From positions 1-64,000 of the forward strand of contig BQJE01000006.1 in the NCBI GenBank assembly GCA_021604545.1: a stretch of DNA of 64,000 bases, in the 5' to 3' direction. The position numbers and the translations under genes are program-made. Position 1 is the stretch's first letter. Each line of letters opens with the position of its first letter. Source of the DNA: Micavibrio sp. (GTDB taxonomy: Bacteria; Pseudomonadota; Alphaproteobacteria; Micavibrionales; Micavibrionaceae). Of the stretch, positions 33,335-44,733 are shown piece after piece. The notes beneath the pieces are model-generated. The model saw nothing but the letters and a program-made list of their open reading frames with translations, made no database searches and was not told the DNA's origin.

Positions 33335-33631
33335 CTTCATATCTCCTAATCTAGGGACCTAACAAAAAAGGCTACCCCTCAACAGCACAGCCTCCTTTAA
33401 TGACAATATCTTTAAGCAAAGCACATTCGGTGCAATAAAATCAAAACCCTCGGTTGGGTTAAAAGCTCAAGAACCGGAGCGATAAAACTGTGATTAATGC
33501 GAATAATAAGACAAAACAAAATACAGCGCAAATAGTATCTATACTGGTATGTAAGCGTTCCCACGGCCTGATAAAGCTGGTAAAGTGGGAGATAGTGGTT
33601 TGAAAAAGCAAGGAATGCGGAAAACAGTATC

Positions 33632-34234
33632 ATGGCTACAGACGTCTTTGACAGAAATGTCATCCATGCTGGCAAAGTCTTTATCAAGGCCGGGGAAGAA
33701 CACGCCCGCGCCTATATGGTCCAGACCGGATTGGTGCGCTCTTTTGTTATGGATAGCGACATGAAAGTCGAAGTCGCTGAATACCAACCGGGCCGTATTA
33801 TCGGTGAAACCTGCCTGATGGTTGATGAACCCATGAGCATGAGCTACGAAGCCGTCACAGACAGCACCGTCATCACCATTACCCGCCAGGATTTTCAGAA
33901 GAAGATTGCCCGCATTGATAAGAACATCATGACCATTCTTCATCATGTGATGGACAAGCTGAATTATCAGGATCTCTATGCCATAGACAAGGCCAAAACA
34001 AGAGCCGAAATCGATCCCGATGCTTTTAAAATGGTCGAGGCACTAACATCTGGGTTGGGAGATGAAAAGAAATTTCAGTATGAAAAGGCTATTCTTCCCC
34101 ACGCCAACCAGATGATCAAAGCCATCAAGGAACTCAAAGAAAAAGATAAAGCCAAGGAGAAAGCGCCTGATGTCACGACTGACGACGCCGCCAACGTTAT
34201 TGCCGAAACGGCGGAAGAAGAGGCTACAGGTTAA
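33632..34234 (+). CDS. Cyclic nucleotide-binding domain protein without HTH
   Basis: 200 aa. Residues about 10-110 are a cNMP-binding beta-roll (VFIKAGEEHARAYMVQTGLVRSF, GRIIGETCLMVDEPMSMSYEAV). The phosphate cassette is degenerate (GETCL but no Arg-Ala pair), so cAMP binding is doubtful. The rest is helical and ends in a Lys/Glu-rich coil (IKELKEKDKAKEKAP) and an acidic tail. No DNA-binding helix-turn-helix follows, unlike Crp/Fnr regulators. No clear ribosome site or partner gene. Possibly a protein-binding sensor. Confidence 0.75.
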   Translation: MATDVFDRNVIHAGKVFIKAGEEHARAYMVQTGLVRSFVMDSDMKVEVAEYQPGRIIGETCLMVDEPMSMSYEAVTDSTVITITRQDFQKKIARIDKNIMTILHHVMDKLNYQDLYAIDKAKTRAEIDPDAFKMVEALTSGLGDEKKFQYEKAILPHANQMIKAIKELKEKDKAKEKAPDVTTDDAANVIAETAEEEATG

Positions 34235-34320
34235 ACTACGACGCTAACCGTAAGCCGGACTGTTCTGGCCGAATATGACTTGAAAGATTTGCTTTACGTC
34301 ACTTCAGAATGTAGTTTTAC

Positions 34321-34356
34321 GCGAGGCAACGCGAAACGAAGTGAAGCGTTGTTCGT
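34321..34356. repeat. REP-like bulged palindrome (copy a)
   Basis: GCGAGGCAACGC, 13-nt loop, GCGTTGTTCGT. One arm has an extra G, giving a bulged stem as in the other copies. Confidence 0.6.
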
Positions 34357-34380
34357 AACTTAAAAAATAAGGACAAAATC

Positions 34381-35112
34381 ATGACCATCAAAGATTCAGT
34401 TGTTTTGATCACCGGCGCCAATCGAGGTATTGGCAAAGCCTATGTTGAAGAGTTTTTAAAAGCCGGCGCGAAAAAGATTTATCTCGGCGTGCGCAACCCC
34501 GACAGCGTTGCCGATGTCGTTGCTGAAAATCCCAACACACTGATCCCACTCAAGCTTGATATCACGAATGCGGCTGATATTAAAAACGCCGCGAAAGAAG
34601 CCGGCGACGTAGACATTCTCATCAACAATGCCGGCATTTTGTTTTTTGATGACCTGGCAAACAAAGACGCCGTCGACAATGCACGCAAAACAATGGAGGT
34701 TAATTTCATAGGTCCGCTGGCCATGACTCAGGCCTTTGCGCCGATCCTCAAAAATAACGGCGGCGGCATTCTTATCATCGTGTCCTCAATTGTCGGCCAT
34801 GTGTCGATGCCGGCGATTACAACGTATTGCGCGTCTAAACACGCCGTGCAGTCTTTGATCCTGAATGCGCGCGCGCAGCTGGCGGCGCAGGGCACGCGTG
34901 TCATTGGCGTTTATCCGGGACCGATTGATACCGACATGGCCAAAGATCTGGAGATGGATAAATTCCCGCCGGCGCAGGTGGCAACAGAGACGATCAAGGC
35001 GATTGAAAACGGCAAAGAAGATGTCTTCACCGATGCCTTTTCGAAGGTGACCTATGCGGCGTTCCGCAAAAATCCGAAAGCGGTTGAGGCACAAATGCGC
35101 GAGGCGGCTTAA
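34381..35112 (+). CDS. Short-chain dehydrogenase/reductase (SDR)
   Basis: 243 aa classical SDR. AAGGACAAAATC precedes the ATG. NAD(P) motif TGANRGIGKAY at about 11-21, NNAGIL at about 83, catalytic Ser in IIVSSIVGHVS, Tyr-x-x-x-Lys in YCASKH, then GVYPGPIDTDMAKDL. It reduces a carbonyl or oxidises an alcohol; the substrate is unknown. The family position of the Arg after the glycine motif would suit NADP(H). Its stop codon is directly followed by a REP-like palindrome, which may protect or end the mRNA. Confidence 0.9.
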   Translation: MTIKDSVVLITGANRGIGKAYVEEFLKAGAKKIYLGVRNPDSVADVVAENPNTLIPLKLDITNAADIKNAAKEAGDVDILINNAGILFFDDLANKDAVDNARKTMEVNFIGPLAMTQAFAPILKNNGGGILIIVSSIVGHVSMPAITTYCASKHAVQSLILNARAQLAAQGTRVIGVYPGPIDTDMAKDLEMDKFPPAQVATETIKAIENGKEDVFTDAFSKVTYAAFRKNPKAVEAQMREAA

Positions 35113-35138
35113 GCGAAGCAACGCATCGCGTTGTTCGC
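35113..35138. repeat. REP-like bulged palindrome (copy b)
   Basis: GCGAAGCAACGC / GCGTTGTTCGC with one extra G in the left arm; begins at the base after the SDR stop codon. Confidence 0.65.
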
Positions 35139-35200
35139 ATCATAAAAGCCTTGACAGTCCCGGCATTTTATAGGAATATATTCAGTATACGGTGGGAGAA

Positions 35201-35365
35201 ATGCGCCCTGCACGTTTCCAGCCTCTTAATTTTGCTAAAAACAAAAAAGGGGGGAGGCCCCCTCCCCCTAAAAATCAGGAACAAACTAGCGAACGCGAAT
35301 ACGATAAATACAACAAGGGCTTACAGAACAGCTTTTCGGGCATGCCCCGCCCCAAATTTGTATAA
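35201..35365 (+). CDS. Possible small basic 54-aa protein
   Basis: GGTGGGAGAA precedes the ATG, and TTGACA with a weak -10 lies about 45 bp upstream. The peptide is polar and basic (RPARFQPLNFAKNKKGGRP ... ending FSGMPRPKFV). No domain recognised. A competing open frame in the same stretch starts at a TTG. The GC-rich GGGGGGAGGCCCCCTCCCC block inside it recurs near 63953, so part of it may be a repeat rather than gene. Confidence 0.35.
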   Translation: MRPARFQPLNFAKNKKGGRPPPPKNQEQTSEREYDKYNKGLQNSFSGMPRPKFV

Positions 35366-35416
35366 AGTGCTTTGCTTTTGCTATACTCGGCCACCCACAA
35401 AACAAAGGACATATTG

Positions 35417-35773
35417 ATGCCCACAGCAACGGAAACAACACTTACAGCCACTGAAAAATATAGAGTGCAAAAATTCAACGTGGACAGGGATGATAAAACC
35501 GCCAGTGCCATGATGAGTTTGTTTATCTTTACCAAGCATGGCTGTGATGCTGCTGCCTATGAATTGATGGAAGTTGCGCATGGACATTATCCGCGCGTTT
35601 CTGAATCAGTAATCGGCGCGCTTTTTCCCCTTGGTCTGGTCAGGCGGGACGGCACTGTATCAGAAGCGGTAAGTGACGCGGTTCAGGATGCCGTTGATGG
35701 CGGCTATCTGGTTATGCGCGGCCCTAAAGACCCAACGCCAGAACACGGTATGCCAGACCGGCACTACGAATAA
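35417..35773 (+). CDS. Hypothetical 118-aa protein
   Basis: AAAGGACATATTG precedes the ATG. The protein begins PTATETTLTATEKYRVQKF, has a helical middle (AMMSLFIFTKHGCDAAAYELME) and continues VIGALFPLGLVRRDGTVSEAV, which reads like a small winged-helix or helical fold. No signal peptide or membrane helix. No family recognised. It stands alone, with a REP-like palindrome after it. Confidence 0.6.
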   Translation: MPTATETTLTATEKYRVQKFNVDRDDKTASAMMSLFIFTKHGCDAAAYELMEVAHGHYPRVSESVIGALFPLGLVRRDGTVSEAVSDAVQDAVDGGYLVMRGPKDPTPEHGMPDRHYE

Positions 35774-35832
35774 TATATTGAAAATCATAAACAGGTCTGA
35801 AAAGATTAAATTACTCGGAAGATCTGGCAGCG

Positions 35833-35858
35833 GCGAAGTAACGCACCGCGTTGTTCAC
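35833..35858. repeat. REP-like bulged palindrome (copy c)
   Basis: GCGAAGTAACGC / GCGTTGTTCAC; same layout as copy b, two arm changes. Confidence 0.55.
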
Positions 35859-35883
35859 AAACCAAACAAGCCTTTCCCGCCCC

Positions 35884-36849
35884 TTAAGACGCTAATGCCT
35901 GCCGCGGTTTTTGCATCCAGGCATTGCGTATAGCCTCGACGTGCCTGTGATCAGTACCGCAACAACCACCAAGGACATTCAGATTTGGTAGTTTCGTGCG
36001 CAGCGCCAGATATTCCTGTCCCATTTGCTGCGGATTGCCTTCATCCAGCTCCTCAGCATTATCCAACTCCTCATGGCTCATGCATGAGGAGTTCGCGCGA
36101 ATTGCTTGAATGCGCTCAAGCCATTCCCCACCGTCCGTAAGCACATCTATAAAATGCGTCGGATGCGCGCAGTTAATCATGTAATAAATTGGTACAGAAT
36201 TTGTTTCCGCATCAACCTGTTCAATTGCTTCCTTCAAAGGCTGACCACTGGGCAGTCGTCCATCGGTTTCCACAGTAAAGCCAATCGCTACAGGCATATC
36301 TGCATTTTGCGCAGCCCGTACAATGCCAATCGCTTCATCGACATAACAAATAGTAAAGGAGGTTACAAAATCAGTCGCCGTATCTTTAAGCGTATTAATC
36401 TGCACCTGATGGTATTTTTCGGCCGTCTCCACGCTCATAAAGCTGGATGGGTTATATCCGTCATCCTGCGGCCCGATGCACCCGCTAATTGGCATGGGGG
36501 ATTTCTGCGTTTCATGCGCATCACGAAGTTCCTCCATAAAGATAATGGCCTGACGGTTGGCCTCATCAAGCTCTTCGGGGCTGTAGCCAATTTTGGCTGC
36601 CCAGTCCGGATTGGCGCGCCAAGTGGGCGGCTCCAGCACAAAACCAAGTCCGTTTTTTGTTGCAAGGGGAATATAGCGCTCCAAAACCTCGCGCATTTTC
36701 GCCCGCCCACTCTCTGTCTTAAGCAAAGGAAAAGATGCAAATTCCGGCAGATCAAAGCCTTCATGAAAAACAAGCGTGGTTTCAAACCCACCATCAGTCA
36801 AAAATAGATCGCCGGAAAGCTGGGGTAAATTATCGCGGTATTTTGCCAT
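35884..36849 (-). CDS. Homocysteine S-methyltransferase family protein
   Basis: 321 aa, single-domain zinc methyltransferase (MmuM/BHMT type). AGGAGGTTCCT precedes the ATG. N-terminal LFLTDGGFETTLVF, the first zinc ligand in YYMINCAHPTHF and the C-terminal pair in VLGGCCGTDHRH are all present. It should move a methyl group from S-methylmethionine, betaine or a like donor to homocysteine, forming methionine. It lacks the cobalamin domain of MetH. I saw no SAM riboswitch upstream. It lies just after the rRNA operon and on the same strand. Confidence 0.88.
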   Translation of the reverse strand: MAKYRDNLPQLSGDLFLTDGGFETTLVFHEGFDLPEFASFPLLKTESGRAKMREVLERYIPLATKNGLGFVLEPPTWRANPDWAAKIGYSPEELDEANRQAIIFMEELRDAHETQKSPMPISGCIGPQDDGYNPSSFMSVETAEKYHQVQINTLKDTATDFVTSFTICYVDEAIGIVRAAQNADMPVAIGFTVETDGRLPSGQPLKEAIEQVDAETNSVPIYYMINCAHPTHFIDVLTDGGEWLERIQAIRANSSCMSHEELDNAEELDEGNPQQMGQEYLALRTKLPNLNVLGGCCGTDHRHVEAIRNAWMQKPRQALAS

Positions 36850-36926
36850 AGGAACCTCCTTTTCAAATAGCAGGAGAATTATAAAACATCATAAATAAGT
36901 TTGAAAGTTTAAGTGAGTTCAAAAGA

Positions 36927-37041
36927 TCTGGCAGCGAACTACTCTCCCGCGCCTTAAGACGAAGTACCATCGTCGCTAAGAGGTTTCACGGCCGAGTTCG
37001 GGATGGGATCGGGTGTTTCACTCTCGCTATAACCACCAGAT
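36927..37041 (-). rRNA. 5S rRNA
   Basis: About 115 nt ending the operon. Recognised from CCCGATCCCATCCCGAACTC and the closing stem TCTGGTGG / GCTGCCAGA. The gene is flanked by long inverted repeats (AGTGAGTTCAAA on both sides), which extend its terminal stem in the precursor. Confidence 0.93.
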
Positions 37042-37112
37042 CATTTGAACTCACTTTATAATGATGAAAATTTCCAATGTCTTTTCTAATCTGAATCCAA
37101 ACACTTTTTGCT

Positions 37113-37138
37113 GCGAACAAACCTGCGGTTTGCTTCGC
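37113..37138. repeat. REP-like bulged palindrome (copy d)
   Basis: GCGAACAAACC / GGTTTGCTTCGC in the 5S-23S spacer, with one bulged base. Confidence 0.65.
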
Positions 37139-37186
37139 TTGCGGCGGATTTACCGCTGCGCATGGTTGCAAGGGACTTTTTAGTTT

Positions 37187-37212
37187 GCGAACAAAACGAT
37201 GTTTTGCTTCGC
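37187..37212. repeat. REP-like bulged palindrome (copy e)
   Basis: GCGAACAAAAC / GTTTTGCTTCGC, 48 bp from copy d and in the same orientation. Confidence 0.65.
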
Positions 37213-37229
37213 GTTCCTTTGCGGGTGAA

Positions 37230-39976
<2,747 letters not shown>

Positions 39977-40272
39977 TCAAGCCACGCGCAGGGATAAATC
40001 CGCTGCGTGTGTTTTGACTCAGATTAGTTAGACATTGGAGATTCATAAACATACAACCCGTATCGCAAGCGACACAAATCATATGTCCTATGATATCTTT
40101 TCATCATTATTATTGCTTTTTTAGAATGATGCAGCACTTGGGAGTGCCCCATCAGCAATAATAAATCAAACCTATTTACGATGTTTAAGAACCGAGAAAA
40201 TGAATTTCTCGTTTAAATCTTCCGAAGAAGATTTAGAAGAAAAAACCAAAAAATCAAATTCCTTGGGGAATT

Positions 40273-40348
40273 TGGTGGACCCTAACGGGATCGAACCGTT
40301 GACCTCCTGCTTGCAAAGCAGGCGCTCTCCCAGCTGAGCTAAGGGCCC
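40273..40348 (-). tRNA. tRNA-Ala (TGC), CCA encoded
   Basis: 76 nt, anticodon loop CTTGCAA, acceptor GGGCCCT / AGGGTCC with one G-U pair, CCA encoded. Usual place in the 16S-23S spacer. The 296 bp between it and 23S hold nothing else that I can name. Confidence 0.95.
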
Positions 40349-40474
40349 TTTATGTTTAAGAACGCGGCATTAGCCGCGGCGTTCAGTCGAACGCTCTTGT
40401 CACCAAGAGGCCGCGACTGCGACCCGCCAACCGTTTGGCGCTCTTTATCTAAAACCATCTTCGCATAACGCAGA

Positions 40475-40551
40475 TGGTGGGCCCGGGAAGACTTGAACTT
40501 CCGACCTCACGCTTATCAAGCGTGCGCTCTAACCAACTGAGCTACGAGCCC
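40475..40551 (-). tRNA. tRNA-Ile (GAT), CCA encoded
   Basis: 77 nt, starts GGGCTCGTAGCTCAGTTGG, anticodon loop TTGATAA, CCA encoded. Intact copy; a 5' fragment of the same gene lies between it and 16S. Confidence 0.95.
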
Positions 40552-40553
40552 GC

Positions 40554-40579
40554 GCAAAGCAAAACAACGTTTTGTTTGC
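40554..40579. repeat. REP-like bulged palindrome (copy f)
   Basis: GCAAAGCAAAAC / GTTTTGTTTGC directly upstream of the tRNA-Ile gene. Confidence 0.6.
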
Positions 40580-40591
40580 AAAAATTAAAAG

Positions 40592-40668
40592 ATTACGGGC
40601 GAGTATTTTTTAGAATACGAACAAATGCTGCGCATTTGCTTCGCGCCAACTGAGCTACGAGCCCGTAA
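40592..40668 (-). repeat. Partial tRNA-Ile copy joined to a REP-like element (copy g at 40617-40644)
   Basis: The minus strand reads TTACGGGCTCGTAGCTCAGTT, i.e. the first 19 nt of tRNA-Ile, then breaks into a palindrome GCGAAGCAAATGC / GCATTTGTTCGT, and closes with CTCGCCCGTAA, an inverted copy of the head. Only the first fifth of the tRNA is present. It cannot make a tRNA. Confidence 0.65.
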
Positions 40669-40767
40669 TAAACTAACTACGGACCGCCAGGAAAAACTCA
40701 AGATCCGGTCGATCCAAATCCAGAAAGAAGAGATAGGCGGGCAACAGTGCCTTAAAGCACCAAACAC

Positions 40768-42260
<1,493 letters not shown>

Positions 42261-42741
42261 TTAATCCCATCATATCTCAAGAAATCTTAAGTTCTTTAAA
42301 ATACAAAGTATTTTAGTTAGAACATGCTTGCGTTTTGAGACATTACGTATCTTGCGACACATAACGTCTGCGTATACTGCGTTAGCTGAAATACACATGC
42401 AAACATGTTCTTATTTGTGCGTTCAATGCACCCGATCAAAAAAAGGCAAAAGCCTCCTCAAGATCACTAAGCACTGCTGCCTGCGTATCTCTTCTTTCCG
42501 TTTCACGATGTCCAAGAACCATACTCAATCCGCAAAAAGCGAACCGAGAAAGAAGAAGTGAAAATCCTCACCTCTTATTACTCGCTTCCCAATACTTTGT
42601 AATGATGGCCGCACTATAGCCTGATTAACAAAGGGTCGTCAAATTTGTCCAAATCTTCTTTGCCCAAATCTTCTTTGCTCTGAGGCCCGAACCCCTCACA
42701 AAAAACAAGGCGCAGAAGCTGTCCGCGCCATGTGTTCGAGG
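42261..42741 (-). other. rRNA operon leader
   Basis: About 480 bp between the predicted rRNA promoter and 16S. It should hold the leader, antitermination and processing signals; a flanking stem with the 16S 3' side is likely, but I could not pick out exact boxes. No gene supported. Confidence 0.5.
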
Positions 42742-42771
42742 TGTATACACTGCTTTTTCAGGCTTTGTCAA
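42742..42771 (-). promoter_or_regulatory. Predicted rRNA operon promoter
   Basis: Minus strand TTGACA, 18 bp, TATACA, with an A-rich stretch upstream of the -35 (CTGCAAAAACTTG). Confidence 0.55.
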
Positions 42772-42810
42772 ACAAGTTTTTGCAGTTTTTTGGGGTTTTT
42801 TTAAAGTAAT

Positions 42811-43083
42811 TTACCGGGGCTCGACAGGCACAACCGCAACGCAATCACCATTCTTGTCAGCAATAACCATTTGCCCATCATTTTCAGATGCTTGGCTCAT
42901 GACTTTTTTGAACTCCTGCGTTGGTTTGCACGATGTACTTATGGGCTGGTTATTTTTGTTATCACTAAGGATGTCCTTAATTTCCGCCCTCTGCAAAGAA
43001 CCGTCTATGCTTATTACTAGTGTATTAGCTAGAATTCCAGCCAATAAAAAATTCGTCCAAGACATCTCTTCACTGAGGCTCAT
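42811..43083 (-). CDS. Small protein with one membrane helix, unknown function
   Basis: 90 aa. GGGGTGGAAAT precedes the ATG. The N-terminal part (TNFLLAGILANTLVISIDGSL) can be a membrane anchor or uncleaved signal. The rest is polar, with two cysteines, and ends QMVIADKNGDCVAVVPVEP. No family recognised. It lies between the rRNA promoter and the 407-aa gene. Confidence 0.5.
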   Translation of the reverse strand: MSLSEEMSWTNFLLAGILANTLVISIDGSLQRAEIKDILSDNKNNQPISTSCKPTQEFKKVMSQASENDGQMVIADKNGDCVAVVPVEPR

Positions 43084-43170
43084 ATTTCCACCCCTTAAAT
43101 ATTCTTCATTGAAATTAGCCTCACCCTATACCATAATAAAAATTATGTCAATAAAAAACGAGGGTCCCTT

Positions 43171-43251
43171 CCCTTGCCACCCCTCCTGCTTTCCCCCATG
43201 ATGGATAGGTCTTTGATTTACCCGCAGATTTTGAAGCTAGGCCATCACCAA
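43171..43251. repeat. Direct repeat flanking the 407-aa gene (left copy)
   Basis: About 80 bp, sharing CCCTTGCC, ATAGGTCTTTGATTT and CCATCAC in the same order with 44641-44719. Estimated identity about 70 percent by eye. Confidence 0.5.
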
Positions 43252-43356
43252 CACGGTATGCATCACTTTTTATAAAACACAATTTAATTTGACATATTAT
43301 CTTCTCTTCTGTATAAAGCCTAAAGTATATTGCTCGACAACAAGGATATAACAACC

Positions 43357-44580
43357 ATGGCTTACGCATACAGAAACGAAGACGGAACCATAACAGCAAA
43401 CACCACAGACGTTTATGGCGCGGGAAGCACGCTCGATCCGGAATATGGCGTTCCGCTGGATGACACAAGACAGGCACTTGCCGAGCGCATTGTCCAGAAA
43501 GCCTTTCCCGGCAGACCCTATATAATCACTGGCGGCCTTTGGGACTATCAAAATCCAGCAAATGAAAAAGACGGCGAAACACACCCGTTTAAAGAATTAC
43601 CAATTGGTGATTACCGCATTAAATTCACAGACGACCAGGAGCCTTCCGACATTGTGATGCGCACAACAAAACATATGAGCGAAATGGCCGTACAAATTGA
43701 ACACGCCACTCATGGTGCCTATAAAGCGCAGGGCTTAAACGTTCAATCTATCATCGCTCCCGAAGCCGCCGACAGCTTGATGCTCGAAGATAAGCTAGAT
43801 GGCAATGTCAAAATCCATTTTGTGGAATTTGTTAGAACTACCGATTCCCCGGATAAAAGCACTCCTGAACTTTACCGTGACAGCTATCTACCCGCACTGG
43901 GCGTTCTACTAGCCAGAACCGACAAGGCAAATCAGGCACTGGACGAGGATATAATAGAAGGAGCCAAAGAATCCTCTCGACAAACAACAATCACCAGCTG
44001 GGAAAACGGGCTCGAACTATCCGAACAGTTTAAAGGTGATGCAACTTTTGAACAAACATTCAATGAACTAAGACAACACGGCGCTGCTGCTCTGCAAAAC
44101 ACAGAATACAGCATGGTCATCCTTGCCGCCGTGCCCAAAAATATCCCCTCAACACCTGAAAATGAATTGATCGTGCTTTCACAAATGAACGCGCCGCGGA
44201 GCTATCTCCCTAAACTTACGGACAACATTGCCTATCACCTGGCAATGGCCGGTACACGTCATATCCTGATCAACCCCGTTGGCGTCGAAAGCCCGAAGGA
44301 ATTGGCAAAATTCATGGAAAAATTACTGGAAGGCTACAACCAGGAAATAAACACAGACATCAAGGTACCGGAATTAACAAAAGCCATACGCACACATATT
44401 GCACTGGAAACATTCACAACGCTTGATCATGGGCGATCTAACGACCCCGCCTATCTCCAAAACGTAGATGCCCATATAGAGGAAATTACCAATCGTGAAC
44501 TGGAACGATACAGAATTCTGAACGAAATCGATACGTTTTACCAAAACCCGCCACCACCTAACCCTGTCTATGAAAGATAG
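43357..44580 (+). CDS. Hypothetical 407-aa protein
   Basis: No family recognised. AAGGAT lies 9 nt before the ATG at 43357; a TTG nine codons upstream is less likely. The protein has no signal peptide or membrane helix and is acidic, mixed alpha/beta (YAYRNEDGTITANTTDVYG at the start; ENELIVLSQMNAPRSYLPK and GTRHILINPVGVESPKE in the second half), and ends NPPPPNPVYER. Flanked on both sides by imperfect 80-bp direct repeats, so it may have arrived or been duplicated as a unit. Confidence 0.7.
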   Translation: MAYAYRNEDGTITANTTDVYGAGSTLDPEYGVPLDDTRQALAERIVQKAFPGRPYIITGGLWDYQNPANEKDGETHPFKELPIGDYRIKFTDDQEPSDIVMRTTKHMSEMAVQIEHATHGAYKAQGLNVQSIIAPEAADSLMLEDKLDGNVKIHFVEFVRTTDSPDKSTPELYRDSYLPALGVLLARTDKANQALDEDIIEGAKESSRQTTITSWENGLELSEQFKGDATFEQTFNELRQHGAAALQNTEYSMVILAAVPKNIPSTPENELIVLSQMNAPRSYLPKLTDNIAYHLAMAGTRHILINPVGVESPKELAKFMEKLLEGYNQEINTDIKVPELTKAIRTHIALETFTTLDHGRSNDPAYLQNVDAHIEEITNRELERYRILNEIDTFYQNPPPPNPVYER

Positions 44581-44640
44581 CGCTATATTCTAAACTCCAT
44601 CACTAAAAGCTAACTCGCCTACAGGCTGGCATAAGCAACG

Positions 44641-44719
44641 CCCTTGCCTCCCCCCTTTCTTTGCAGCATGATAGGTAGGTCTTTGATTTATTACGGATTC
44701 TGGAGATAAACCATCACAA
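44641..44719. repeat. Direct repeat flanking the 407-aa gene (right copy)
   Basis: Right-hand partner of 43171-43251. It runs up to the start of the Na/Pi cotransporter gene and supplies its GGAG ribosome site. Confidence 0.5.
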
Positions 44720-44733
44720 TCTCAGCCATTTTA

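Noticed and set aside
36850-36926. SAM or other methionine riboswitch before the homocysteine methyltransferase gene
   Set aside because: The gap is under 80 bp, ends in a normal AGGAGG site and shows no SAM-box pattern.
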